From Spirobacillus cienkowskii (GTDB lineage Bacteria; Bdellovibrionota_B; Oligoflexia; Silvanigrellales; Silvanigrellaceae), in the NCBI RefSeq assembly GCF_037081835.1, contig NZ_CP146516.1:186001-250000 (forward strand): a stretch of 64,000 nt of DNA. Direction: 5' to 3'. Position numbers and translations under genes: made by a program. The notes under the pieces are model-generated. The model made no database searches and was not told the DNA's origin. It saw nothing but the letters and a program-made list of their open reading frames with translations. Of this stretch, positions 17,552 to 26,745 are shown one piece after another (the stretch's first letter is position 1; every line of letters begins with the position of its first letter).

Positions 17552-17918
17552 CCGCTTGTTTGAGATGCTTATCAGCAGATTTCTTAGCAACAACTCTTTT
17601 AGCAGTCGCCTTTCTCTTCGTGCTTTTTTTGCGAGTAGATTTAGAAACTAGAGAAAGCTTAGATTTACGTCTCTTAGCTGTAGGCTTGCGTTTAGCAGCT
17701 GTTTTACGTTTACCTGAAACTTTTCTTTTCGTTTTTCTTTTCTTTGACGCAGTTGTTTTTTTAGTTGTGCGTTTAGCTTTGGTTTTTCTACTTTTCGTTT
17801 TTTTAGTAACTTTTCTTTTTTTAGTTACTTTAGACTTAGTAGATTTTCTGCGTTTTTTACCAGCTGTAACTTTTTTAGCTTTTGAAGTACCAGCTTTTTT
17901 TCTTCTACGAACCACCAT
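17547..17918 (-). CDS. Histone H1-like Lys/Arg-rich DNA-binding protein
   Basis: About 123 residues, extremely basic, made of repeated K/R-T/S-K motifs (VTKKRKVTKKTKSRKTKAKR and similar), with almost no acidic or hydrophobic residues before the short tail HLKQAG. Such proteins (AlgP/Hc1-like) bind and compact DNA without sequence specificity. The start is the ATG at 17918 behind GAGAGGA; an upstream in-frame start at 18002 would add 28 ordinary residues that look unlike the rest. The long ORF on the opposite strand is a compositional shadow. Unlike its neighbours the gene is not AT-rich, owing to CGT/GCT/ACT/AAG codons. Confidence 0.85.
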   Translation of the reverse strand: MVVRRRKKAGTSKAKKVTAGKKRRKSTKSKVTKKRKVTKKTKSRKTKAKRTTKKTTASKKRKTKRKVSGKRKTAAKRKPTAKRRKSKLSLVSKSTRKKSTKRKATAKRVVAKKSADKHLKQAG

Positions 17919-18169
17919 ATGTTTTCCTCTCCCATCATCAAGGATGATTTTTTTAAAACAGCCACATAGCGTCATCTCGACGCGTTCTGCGCAAATGGGC
18001 ATCCTCCCGATGCATTGTATTTGCGCTTCAATTAATTATCGACATTTACAAAAATAGCTTGAGTTTATTTTACGAGTCTTATTGTCTTTCTAGTGAAATT
18101 TTGGCAAAATGGCGAAGAAATAACTTTTGTATTATTTTGTTTTTCTTAGTTATTTTAAGGGGTTATGTA

Positions 18170-19066
18170 GTGACTGGGATTTCAGATGTAGATTCTTTGG
18201 CGCCAGCTGGGAAAACTCGGCTGTGTTTTTTATTTGGCACAAATATTGGCCACAGTTTGTCTCCTGAAATTCATAAAAAATGGTTTCAATCACTAAACTT
18301 AAATTGTGTCTATCTGCCTTTTGTTTCTAAGAACCAAAATGATTTTTTGCTTGCTGCACAAGGTATTGTTACAGCAGATAACTTTTTAGGTGCTAACGTC
18401 ACTCATCCTTTTAAAAGCAGTGTTTTAAATCTCAATGATGTTATTCAGTCAGAAACTGTTAAAAAAATTAAATCTGCCAATACAATTTATAAAAATACTT
18501 TCAATCAATTGTGTTTAGAAAATACAGATATTATAGGCTTTACAAAGTCGATTGAACAACTGATACAACCGCAAACTTATTTTGAAATGCTTGTTCTTGG
18601 AGGAGGTGGCGCTGCGGTCACGGCCTTGTTTTACGGTATGATGAATTCGTATTGCTCTCAAATGCTTTGTGTCACGCGGTCTCCAGAAAAGACAATAAAA
18701 AATTATGATTATTTAGAATGTTACGAGAAACTTGTTGTTAAAAATCTTAATGAAACTGTATTGAATGAGTTGATTTATAACATAAGAAAACAAAATAAAT
18801 TAACAGTTATCGTAAACACTTTGCCACTTGGAATAGGAGAACATGCAGAAGGGAGTTATAGAGATAACAATCTTTTTGCAGAGCAACTTATTACACAGTT
18901 AAATACAGAGACAACATGTTATCTTGATTTGGTTTATTTTGATACCAAGCCCCTAAAACTCGCTCAGAAAAAACTTATGAGATGTTTAAACGGAAAAACG
19001 ATGTTGGTTGCTCAGGCGCAAGAAAGTTTTCGTTTGTGGACAGGTGTGCTTCCTGCTAAGTGTTGA
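18170..19066 (+). CDS. aroE: Shikimate 5-dehydrogenase AroE
   Basis: NADP-dependent reduction of 3-dehydroshikimate in the aromatic amino acid pathway. Motifs: GTNIGHSLSPEIH substrate site, NVTHPFK with the catalytic Lys, ENTDIIGF with the catalytic Asp, dinucleotide loop LGGGGAA and the C-terminal GKTMLVAQAQESFRLWTG. The GTG at 18170 is preferred (AAGGGG 7 nt upstream); it gives 298 residues, close to the family norm. The frame is open to TTG 18059, but this adds a hydrophobic stretch not expected in AroE. The 3' end overlaps the convergent aminotransferase gene by 11 bp. Confidence 0.9.
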   Translation: MTGISDVDSLAPAGKTRLCFLFGTNIGHSLSPEIHKKWFQSLNLNCVYLPFVSKNQNDFLLAAQGIVTADNFLGANVTHPFKSSVLNLNDVIQSETVKKIKSANTIYKNTFNQLCLENTDIIGFTKSIEQLIQPQTYFEMLVLGGGGAAVTALFYGMMNSYCSQMLCVTRSPEKTIKNYDYLECYEKLVVKNLNETVLNELIYNIRKQNKLTVIVNTLPLGIGEHAEGSYRDNNLFAEQLITQLNTETTCYLDLVYFDTKPLKLAQKKLMRCLNGKTMLVAQAQESFRLWTGVLPAKC

Positions 19067-20255
19067 GCAATAAGTCTGCAACATGTTTTAATGTTTCATC
19101 TTTTTTGCAAAACGCGAACCGTATCCAAGGCAGACTTTTTGGTGCTTTTTTATAAAACGAAGACAATGGGATTGTTGCAATTTTATAGGTTTCAATAAGC
19201 TGTTTTGTATATAGTGTATCAGACATATCTCCAGCAAGGTGTTCGTAATTTGCGGCAAGAAAAAAGGTTCCTTCCGAATTGCTTACAGAATAGCCCGCTC
19301 TTTCTAAGATGCTTTTTAAAAAATTTCTTTTTGTCTGATAACTTTCTCTTTGTGTCTTTAAATAGTTATCTAGCCAGACTTTGTTAGACATGGCAGCGGC
19401 TAATCCTAATTGTGTAAATGGGCTTGTACAGAATACAGTTGCTTGGTGCACAAGACGGATTCCATTGGTTAAATGTGGCGGAGCGCATACCCATCCCGTT
19501 TTTAATCCTGTAAACCCAAATGTTTTTGCTGCAGAACTGACTCGTATAACAAGGTGCTGAATTTTAGGAATCGAACAGAGTGAGATGTGGCGCGCTGGTT
19601 CATAAACAAGATTTTCATAAACTTCATCACTAATAATGAGAGTATTCTTTTTTAATAATTTTGAAGCAATTCTATCGAGTTCTTCTTCTGTAAAAACCTT
19701 TCCTGTAGGGTTATGAGGAGAGTTTATAATTGCAAGTGACACCCCCGCAGCACATGCGGCATCGAATTCGCTCCAATCAACACTCCATCCGCCTCCGCGA
19801 ATGCCAACCGCTGTATCTGGAGCATGGAGTCGAATCGGAACTGCAACTCCTCCTGCATTTGCAATAGCTTGGTAGTATAAATCAAATGCAGGTTCAAAAA
19901 GAAGCACTCGATCTCCAGGATTTACAAAAGCATTGATTGCACAAAAAATTGCTTCTGAAGCACCACAAGTAATTGTAATTTCTGTCTCAGGATTATAAAT
20001 AACACCCGTAAATGATTCTACAAATAAAGATATTTCTTGGCGTAATCGTTCTTCTCCATGCGATGGCGCATACTGATTATGGCAAGTTAACACTTCTTTA
20101 GAGACTGCATCAATAACTTGAGAGGGGCCATAAAAATCGGGAAACCCTTGACCTAAATTAACAGCGTTATAAATATTGGAAAGCGAAGTAATTTCAGAAA
20201 ATATGCTTGTGCCAGTTTCATTCCAGCGGTGTGCAATTCGACTTGATCTTTGCAT
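19056..20255 (-). CDS. Class I/II PLP-dependent aminotransferase
   Basis: Fold-type I aminotransferase of 399 residues. Landmarks: NLGQGFPDF near the N-terminus, NSPHNPTGK, SDEVYENLVYEP (Asp for the pyridine N, Tyr) and SSAAKTFGFTGLKTGW with the PLP-binding Lys, then the C-terminal IRFAFCKKDE with the substrate-carboxylate Arg. The pattern is closest to the methionine/kynurenine aminotransferase branch (YbdL/KAT type), transferring amino groups to 2-oxo acids; the exact substrate is not decided. A short RBS-poor leader precedes the ATG. Confidence 0.92.
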   Translation of the reverse strand: MQRSSRIAHRWNETGTSIFSEITSLSNIYNAVNLGQGFPDFYGPSQVIDAVSKEVLTCHNQYAPSHGEERLRQEISLFVESFTGVIYNPETEITITCGASEAIFCAINAFVNPGDRVLLFEPAFDLYYQAIANAGGVAVPIRLHAPDTAVGIRGGGWSVDWSEFDAACAAGVSLAIINSPHNPTGKVFTEEELDRIASKLLKKNTLIISDEVYENLVYEPARHISLCSIPKIQHLVIRVSSAAKTFGFTGLKTGWVCAPPHLTNGIRLVHQATVFCTSPFTQLGLAAAMSNKVWLDNYLKTQRESYQTKRNFLKSILERAGYSVSNSEGTFFLAANYEHLAGDMSDTLYTKQLIETYKIATIPLSSFYKKAPKSLPWIRFAFCKKDETLKHVADLLLNT

Positions 20256-20323
20256 TATTATACTTTCAATAAAATTTGATGATTTTTTTTAATAATTATA
20301 TAAACTCATTTTATTGCGCAGTT

Positions 20324-20355
20324 TATATTAAAGTTTAAACTAAGTCTTTAATATA
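20324..20355. promoter_or_regulatory. 10-bp inverted repeat, possible operator
   Basis: TATATTAAAG (20324-20333) and CTTTAATATA (20346-20355) are perfect arms around 12 nt that contain TTTAAA. The repeat sits midway between the divergent aminotransferase and tilS genes, so a regulator bound there could affect both. Confidence 0.4.
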
Positions 20356-20427
20356 AGACATCTTTATTGTGTTATCAGGAAAACATACAGCGATCAAGTT
20401 AGGCTGAAGTTGCAGAAAGAGTTTTGC

Positions 20428-21456
20428 ATGACAAATTTTAAAAAAGAATTAGCCAAATTTGAATATGACTTACTAAAAAAAATTCTATTAATGAGTAAAG
20501 ATTGTCATACAAAAATTCTTTTAAATCTTCAAGTTTCTGGTGGCATGGATAGCATGTGCATGTTAAATGCATTTTTTAAAATATTAAATTCAAAACATTT
20601 TGAGAATAAAGAAAAATTTGTTTTCGTTGCGCAACATTTTAACCATAAACAACGAGGACAAGAATCAGAAGAAGATGTTGTTTTTGTGTCTCAATATTGC
20701 TCCCAATATAATATTCCTCTTTACGTAAATGAGTTGCAAGTTAAAGATATGAAAGCAAAAAATTTTCAAAATGATGCGCGTAACTGGAGAAAATCACAGG
20801 CAATTTCTCTTTGTCAAGAATTGCAAAAAAGCTTAAAGATAGGAAAATATTTTATTGTCACTGCCCATCATGCTCGAGATCATGTTGAAAGTGTTTTATT
20901 GCACATATTAAGAGGATGTTCTTTAAATGGGTTGGTTGGGATTCAGCAGTTTGATGAGCAAAATTTGTTTTTTAGACCATTTTTTAATATATCTTACAAG
21001 TGCTTACAAAGGTACTGTCATGATGAGCAGATCTTATTTAGAATGGATAGTTCTAATCTAAGTAATGACTATGATAGAAATTATATTAGAAACAGCATCC
21101 TGCCGCATTTTGAACATTTAAGACCCAGCTATGAGAAATCATTTCAATCATTGTCAAAGCATGTTGTAGAACATTTAGAAACTTTTGTGGAAGATGATGG
21201 CTTCGAGGAAAATCAGCAAATATTGGTTTTGAATGGAATGAGTCTGTCTGATGTATATAGAACAATCATTAATAAAAACAAAGAATTAAAAAATATTCTG
21301 GGTAGAAATGTGATGGCAAATCTTTTACATGAGATGGAGCTTCTAAAAAAAAGTAGGCTTATTCTTAAAGAAGTCAAATTAAAAAATGATTGGGTTGCTT
21401 GTTTAATGAAAGATAATGATAATATAAAGATACAGTTTTTAAAACAAAAATATTGA
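20428..21456 (+). CDS. tilS: tRNA(Ile)-lysidine synthase TilS
   Basis: ATP-dependent enzyme that converts C34 of tRNA-Ile(CAU) to lysidine so that it reads AUA. The PP-loop SGGMDSM is present, followed by the family landmarks HFNHKQRG, NDARNWR and TAHHARDHVESVLLHILRG, and the SNLSNDYDRNYIRN block. About 342 residues from the ATG at 20428 (AAGAG 7 nt upstream); a TTG at 20410 is the alternative. It lies directly before ftsH as in many proteobacteria. It is essential wherever AUA codons are used, and this AT-rich genome uses many. Confidence 0.93.
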   Translation: MTNFKKELAKFEYDLLKKILLMSKDCHTKILLNLQVSGGMDSMCMLNAFFKILNSKHFENKEKFVFVAQHFNHKQRGQESEEDVVFVSQYCSQYNIPLYVNELQVKDMKAKNFQNDARNWRKSQAISLCQELQKSLKIGKYFIVTAHHARDHVESVLLHILRGCSLNGLVGIQQFDEQNLFFRPFFNISYKCLQRYCHDEQILFRMDSSNLSNDYDRNYIRNSILPHFEHLRPSYEKSFQSLSKHVVEHLETFVEDDGFEENQQILVLNGMSLSDVYRTIINKNKELKNILGRNVMANLLHEMELLKKSRLILKEVKLKNDWVACLMKDNDNIKIQFLKQKY

Positions 21457-21556
21457 AAATCATGTTTCTCGACGGCTTGACTAACCTCTCATTGGTTGCA
21501 AATTGTTGAAGAGGGTGTAGAGTTCGCCTGTTTAGTAACATAAGATACTTACTACA

Positions 21557-21575
21557 AGTCTTAGAACTTAAGACT
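21557..21575. promoter_or_regulatory. 7-bp inverted repeat in the ftsH leader
   Basis: AGTCTTA (21557-21563), loop GAACT, TAAGACT (21569-21575), ending 27 bp before the ftsH start. It is a possible operator or mRNA hairpin; no T tract follows. Confidence 0.4.
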
Positions 21576-21602
21576 GCATAAAGGAAACGTTAAGGAGCTC
21601 GA

Positions 21603-23576
21603 ATGGGTAAAGAATCCTGGGTAAAAGCTGCGTTAGTGTGGGCGGCTATTATTGTCTTATTTGTACTTTCGTTAAAATTTTTGTACAAACCACATGAAGA
21701 TGTACAAAAAACATATCCGCAGTTTCAAAGCTATATTCAAAAACCAGCGGGCGATCCCCAAAGTATTATGAGTGTGAGCATTCGTTCTGATAGTATACGC
21801 GGAGACGAAATTACTGCAAAATTAAAAAATAATTCGACTATTACAACTTATGGTTCGTCCCGATGAGGGTGTACGTGGTCAATTGCGTAAAGACTTAGAA
21901 ACACGTAAAGTTCCGATTAATTACGAAAAGCCAGAAGAAGGCAGTGTTTGGTTAAGCTTTATGACTCTCTGGCTACCAGTGTTGCTATTAATTGGATTAT
22001 TGCTATTTTTATTTCGCAATGTTCAAGGTGCAGGCGGTAAAGCCATGTCTTTTGGTAAAAGTCGTGCAAAATTACAACCTGATAGCTCAAATAAAGTAAC
22101 ATTTAAGGATGTGGCAGGAATAGAAGAAGCAAAACAAGAATGCACAGAAATTGTCTCGTTTCTTAAAGATCATAAAAAATTTCAAGAAATTGGTGCACGA
22201 ATTCCTAAAGGAATTTTAATGATGGGCGCTCCTGGAACAGGAAAAACCCTTCTTGCTCGTGCAATTGCTGGAGAAGCAGGAGTCCCATTTTTTACAATTT
22301 CTGGTTCTGACTTTGTCGAAATGTTTGTTGGCGTGGGCGCCTCTCGAGTTAGAGACTTGTTTGAAAATGCAAAGAAAAATTCTCCATGTATTATTTTTAT
22401 TGATGAAATTGATGCAGTAGGTCGTCATCGTGGAGCAGGAGTTGGTGGTGGACACGATGAACGTGAGCAAACATTAAACCAGCTACTTGTAGAAATGGAT
22501 GGATTTGAGGCGAATGATGCCGTTATTGTCATTGCTGCGACAAACCGCCCTGATGTTCTTGACCCTGCTCTTCTTAGACCTGGTCGCTTTGATAGAAGAG
22601 TGATGGTTGGTTTGCCAGATGTGAAAGGCAGAAAAGAAATTTTAGCTGTACACATGAAAAAAATTAAACATTCTGATGACATTAACGTAGAACGTATTGC
22701 TCTTGGAACTCCTGGTTTTTCTGGTGCAGATCTTGAAAATCTTTGTAATGAAGCGGCGTTAATGGCAGCGCGCAATGGTGCTAAGCGGGTTATAGAAAAG
22801 GATTTTGAAGCGGCTAAAGATAAAATCCTTATGCGCCAGAACGCAAGAGTGCTGTATTGCCTAAAGAAACAATTCGCGTCACCGCATATCACGAAGCGGG
22901 ACATGCTCTTGTGTCACATTATCTAAAATCAAGAGAAAACGTGCATAAAATTACAGTCATTCCTAGAGGTCAAGCGCTGGGTGTTACTGCTTATCTTCCT
23001 TCTGAAGATGTTTATGGCTACTCTAAAGATGACCTCTTAATCAAAATTGCTTTTGCTATGGGCGGTCGTGCCGCAGAAGAAATTAAGTTTTCGCAGTTTA
23101 CGACAGGTGCTTCAAACGACATTCAACAGGCAACTGATTTGGCGCGTCGTATGGTTTGCCAATTTGGGATGAGTCGATTAGGGCCAATCAATTTTGGCCA
23201 AAAGAGTGAAAATCCATTTTTAGGTCGGGATTGGGGTGAGGCTCGCAATTATTCTGAATCGTTAGCTCACGAAATTGATATGGAAGTGTCTAAAATTATA
23301 AATACTCAGTATGAGTTGGCTAAGCAAGTTTTAATCGATCATATGGATGTGTTTGAACGAGTTTCAAATATCCTTTTAGAAGTTGAAACGCTTGATAGCG
23401 AAGAATTTTTAGAAATTATTAATAATAGTGCTGATAGTGATAAAATTAAAGAAATTCAATCTAAAAAGTCGATAAGTGAAGATGAAAAAGGAGATAATAA
23501 TTCGGGTACAAAATTAGATGCTCAATCGTCATCTCACCCAATTAATTCTTTAAATACAACGCCAACTCCAGCATAA
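21603..23576 (+). pseudogene. ftsH: FtsH ATP-dependent zinc metalloprotease, two frameshifts
   Basis: Membrane AAA+ protease that degrades unstable and misassembled membrane and cytosolic proteins. The coding information is in three pieces: frame A 21603-21866 (TM1, start of the periplasmic domain), frame B about 21850-22838 (TM2, Walker A GAPGTGKT, Walker [30 protein letters not shown]), then frame A again to 23576 (zinc site HEAGH, C-terminal tail). Homology places an extra base right after ITTY (about 21852) and a missing base before [10 protein letters not shown] (about 22834-22838). All catalytic residues are intact, so this is a very recent mutation, a sequence error or recoding. The start has AAGGAG. 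Repaired length is about 657 residues, normal for FtsH. Confidence 0.9.
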
Positions 23577-23607
23577 AATAATCTGTAATTAAGTTGCCAA
23601 AAGTAGT

Positions 23608-23640
23608 CTCAAATTCTTGATAGGGGATTTGAGGTTTTTA
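23608..23640 (+). terminator. Rho-independent terminator after ftsH
   Basis: CTCAAAT (23608-23614) pairs with ATTTGAG (23627-23633), followed by GTTTTTAATTTT. It separates ftsH from folP. Confidence 0.65.
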
Positions 23641-23674
23641 ATTTTAGTTCTAATAAAATATTTAAGGACGACTT

Positions 23675-24535
23675 ATGTGTTTGACTGGTGCAGAAAAATT
23701 TAAAGAAATTTGTGAAGACAAACAACCGGTTTGGATGGGGATTGTTAACTTAACTCCAGATAGTTTTAGTGATGGTGGTAAATTTAATACGAAACAAAAT
23801 GCCATTCAAAAAGCAATCAGCTTGGTTAAGCATGGCGCTCATATCATTGATTTTGGTGGTGTTTCTACAAGACCATTTTCGCAATGCATTGAGCCTAAAA
23901 TTGAACTCGAAAGGGTTTATGATATTATTAAATCCGTTAGAAATATTTTACCATCAAAGGTCTTAATTAGTATTGATAGTTTTTCTCCTATTGTCATGAA
24001 TGAACTCGCTAAAGATAGTTTGATAGATATTATTAACGATCAGTTTTCTTCTAGACGTGTAGAAAACATTGAAATCGAAAATATTACAAAAAATAGAAAT
24101 GCAGCTCAAGTTGCGGCATATTATGATCTCGGTTATATCATTATGCATATGCAGGGAATTCCAAAAACAATGCAGCTTGATCCGCAATATTATAATTGTT
24201 CACAGCAAGTGTACGACTTTTTATTAGAAAGAATGCAATATGTGCAAAGCGAGGGTGTAAAATTTCTTGCTTTAGATCCAGGAATTGGATTTGGTAAATC
24301 TCTAGAACATAATATAGAACTTTTATCTGAACCATTTATTAAAAAATTAACAAACTTAAATGCCCCAATTTTAATTGGAGTATCAAGAAAATCTTTTATT
24401 GGTATGGTTCATCAAGAGCTTAATAACCCTTTATTACGTGATGAAATGTCTAAAAAATATGAGATGCAAAGCATTGCGAGTGGTGCTAAAATAATTAGAA
24501 CGCATGTTATGCCAGAAGAATTAGGCTTAACATAA
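23675..24535 (+). CDS. folP: Dihydropteroate synthase FolP
   Basis: Condenses p-aminobenzoate with 6-hydroxymethyl-dihydropterin diphosphate in folate synthesis. TIM-barrel enzyme of 286 residues with GIVNLTPDSFSDGG, HIIDFGGVSTRP, SIDSF, LALDPGIGFGKS and IGVSRKSFIG. The normally strict DIGGESTRP motif reads DFGGVSTRP, a modest change in the pterin/pABA loop. ATG with AAGGA upstream. Follows ftsH in the conserved tilS-ftsH-folP order and is 16 bp before the HAD gene, with which it is probably co-transcribed. Confidence 0.93.
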   Translation: MCLTGAEKFKEICEDKQPVWMGIVNLTPDSFSDGGKFNTKQNAIQKAISLVKHGAHIIDFGGVSTRPFSQCIEPKIELERVYDIIKSVRNILPSKVLISIDSFSPIVMNELAKDSLIDIINDQFSSRRVENIEIENITKNRNAAQVAAYYDLGYIIMHMQGIPKTMQLDPQYYNCSQQVYDFLLERMQYVQSEGVKFLALDPGIGFGKSLEHNIELLSEPFIKKLTNLNAPILIGVSRKSFIGMVHQELNNPLLRDEMSKKYEMQSIASGAKIIRTHVMPEELGLT

Positions 24536-24551
24536 ATAGGAATATAAATAT

Positions 24552-25505
24552 ATGGACGCTAATGAGCTTTGGCATAAAATACAAACACAAATAGACACAA
24601 TTAAGCAAGAAACTGATGCTGCACATCATCCTGTTTTGCAAAGAGCATGTGATTCTATTAAACAGGCTATCGATATATTTTTTAGTGAACAAGTTGCAAT
24701 GGGACTTCCCCACCCCCATCCACGCAGTCGAATTTATCGCTCAGAGCCAAGAACTTGGGATATTCGAGATTCTACATCTAAAGAAATTTTAGATCTTATC
24801 TTAAAAAAATGTAAAAAATCTAAAAAACCACCCGCATGTGTTTTTGATTTAGATGGTACTTTATTTGATGTGGGTTATAGAACTATTGGTATTTTAAAAG
24901 AATGGTTGAGCTCAGATTCACCGTTAAATTTTGATAAAAGTTTAATTCAAAAAATTTCTAAAATTAATTATAATCATGTTGGTTATAGTTTATCTCATTT
25001 ATTTGAAAATTCGGGATTTGACTTACGTAATCAGCAAGTAATGAGTATTTTTTCTTCTATTGAACGGATGTGGAAGAAAAAATTTTTTGATGGAGCGTCT
25101 CTTGTAAAATACGATCAAATTTTAGAAAATTCTAATGAGTATGTAAGGTTAATTAATAATAAAAATATTGATGTTTTTTATTTAACTGGAAGATATGAAA
25201 AGACAATGCGATCCGGTACCTTAGAGCAATTAAATAAATTTAATTTTCCTTTTGTAGAAGAAAAAGTAATTTTAAAAAATAACCCTTTTGCTGATGATCA
25301 GTTATTTAAAGCAGAAGAAGTTAAAAAAATATCAGAAAAATATAATATTGTAGGTAATTTTGAAAACGAATATTTAAATTTAGCATTTATGGCATTAGAA
25401 GCAAATAATGCAGTGAATGTGATTGTGGATTCGCAGCACTCAGGACGTCTTACTCCAGTATTAGAAATTCCTATTTACAGGATTTCTGGGTTTGACTCAT
25501 ATTGA
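24552..25505 (+). CDS. HAD-superfamily hydrolase, 3' end altered by IS insertion
   Basis: About 317 residues. An N-terminal helical extension of roughly 95 residues is followed by a HAD core: motif I VFDLDGTLFD (nucleophile Asp), motif II FYLTGR (Thr), a Lys in KVILK, and ENEYLN where the acidic motif IV region is expected. The cap lies between motifs I and II. The substrate is unknown, probably a phosphate ester. The last residues (GFDSY) and the TGA stop coincide with the right end of an IS200/IS605 element; joining the flanks without the IS would read on for about four more codons (VRFW) before TAA. Activity is therefore probably kept. Confidence 0.8.
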   Translation: MDANELWHKIQTQIDTIKQETDAAHHPVLQRACDSIKQAIDIFFSEQVAMGLPHPHPRSRIYRSEPRTWDIRDSTSKEILDLILKKCKKSKKPPACVFDLDGTLFDVGYRTIGILKEWLSSDSPLNFDKSLIQKISKINYNHVGYSLSHLFENSGFDLRNQQVMSIFSSIERMWKKKFFDGASLVKYDQILENSNEYVRLINNKNIDVFYLTGRYEKTMRSGTLEQLNKFNFPFVEEKVILKNNPFADDQLFKAEEVKKISEKYNIVGNFENEYLNLAFMALEANNAVNVIVDSQHSGRLTPVLEIPIYRISGFDSY

Positions 25506-25600
25506 CATCCTCCCCTCCCTAAAAACCTCCTAACGTCGATTTTTTGAGGAAGGGGATTCCCTAGATACAAAAGAAAAACTAGCTAGAATTTTTCTTTGTA
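25503..25600 (-). ncRNA. Candidate omega RNA (TnpB guide) at the IS right end
   Basis: TnpB proteins use an RNA made from the 3' end of tnpB through the element's right end, with the guide taken from flanking DNA. The segment after the tnpB stop is G/C-richer and can fold (GGGAATCCCC, CCTCC/GGAGG). The guide would start at the HAD gene's 3' end. This assignment rests on family knowledge; boundaries are approximate. Confidence 0.4.
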
Positions 25601-26745
25601 CGAGTCGGCCTATCATGCCCGATAGGGAACATGTTCTTGTATGCGTTGAGTATGTTTATACTCGCATTGACATCACGATCATGGATCGTATTGCACTTTT
25701 CACAAGTCCATGTTCTTACTCCAAGCCCGATCCGTGGTAGTATTTCACTACACTTTGAGCACGTCCGAGTTGAATCTCTTTCTGAAATTTCTTTGTATAT
25801 TGAAGCAGCTCTAATGGCTTTGTACTTCAACATATTTTTAAACATCCCTATTCCCGAATCGAGTGATATTCCTGCTAGTTTTTTATTGCGATTCATGAAT
25901 TTACAAGGAACATCACCTACAACAATAAGGGAACATTTTTTAACAAGTTTTGTAGATTCTTTATGCAAATAGTCTTGTCTTATATTGGCTACTTTTACAT
26001 GCAGTTTTCTTTCTTGTTTTGACTTTGGAAGAGAATGATATTTTTTACTTTTTGATTGTTTTCTTTGTGCAAATCGTTGGCATCTTTTTAAATAGCGAAG
26101 TTTTTTTAAAGCATTTTTTCTTAAGTTTGGTCTATCAATCTTTTCACCATTTGAACATGTTGCAAGAGTTTTTATTCCAATATCAATTCCAATTTCTTTG
26201 TCTTCATCCCTTTTAATTCTGATTAATTCACTTTCAAATGCAATATTTAAATACCAATGACCGCTCTTATCTTGACAAAATGAGCCTGTTTTTATTTTTG
26301 CATCTTCTGGTAGTTCTCTTGAATTCCAAAAAGAAAATTCATTCTTATTATAGGATATTTTTCCATCATGAATTTTAATTGCAGATGATTTAAATGGTAC
26401 CCATCCGAGAGATTTTTTACCACGCCAACGCAAGAGTGTTTTAAATTGTTTTCTACGTGTGATGTATTCTTGTGAAATAGCCTGAACTGTTTGAGAATGA
26501 AGACCTAGTTCTTTTGAACTTCCTGCAACTAATCTATCCATTTCTGAAGATGAAAAAAAATACGGAATAGAAATTTTTTCACCCGATTTTTTATCATCTA
26601 TTAATTTAACGGATTTATTTTTAAGAGCATCTTGTTGAGTTTGTTTACAAAAATTCCATACCATATTTACAGAACGAGACATTTGAGATAGCACTCTATT
26701 TGCTTTCCCTGAATCTTTAATTCTGTAGTGATATGTTGTTATCAT
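25579..26745 (-). CDS. tnpB: TnpB RNA-guided nuclease of IS200/IS605
   Basis: 388 residues with an N-terminal OrfB domain, a RuvC core and a zinc finger. Seen: RuvC-I DIGIKTLATCSNG (Asp), zinc finger CSKC...CEKC, RuvC-III HDRDVNASINIL (Asp). At the usual RuvC-II Glu the text reads IVVGDV, with Gly replacing Glu; the next acidic block is YKEISERDSTRTC. TnpB cuts DNA next to a short motif under RNA guidance and favours retention of the element. Its ATG overlaps the tnpA stop by one base (TAATG), so translation is coupled. Confidence 0.9.
   Translation of the reverse strand: MITTYHYRIKDSGKANRVLSQMSRSVNMVWNFCKQTQQDALKNKSVKLIDDKKSGEKISIPYFFSSSEMDRLVAGSSKELGLHSQTVQAISQEYITRRKQFKTLLRWRGKKSLGWVPFKSSAIKIHDGKISYNKNEFSFWNSRELPEDAKIKTGSFCQDKSGHWYLNIAFESELIRIKRDEDKEIGIDIGIKTLATCSNGEKIDRPNLRKNALKKLRYLKRCQRFAQRKQSKSKKYHSLPKSKQERKLHVKVANIRQDYLHKESTKLVKKCSLIVVGDVPCKFMNRNKKLAGISLDSGIGMFKNMLKYKAIRAASIYKEISERDSTRTCSKCSEILPRIGLGVRTWTCEKCNTIHDRDVNASINILNAYKNMFPIGHDRPTRTKKNSS

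Noticed and set aside
17560-18057. 165-codon plus-strand ORF rich in Phe, Leu and Val
   Set aside because: It is the mirror of the Lys/Arg-rich H1-like gene, whose codons read as hydrophobic residues on the other strand.
21850-21866. Programmed +1 frameshift in ftsH, as in RF2
   Set aside because: The stop context (CGA TGA G) lacks the RF2-type slippery CTT TGA C and there is no internal Shine-Dalgarno at the right distance; a second shift in the opposite sense would also be needed. Kept only as an outside possibility.
22425-22904. 159-codon minus-strand ORF inside ftsH
   Set aside because: Antisense shadow of the conserved AAA+ coding sequence.
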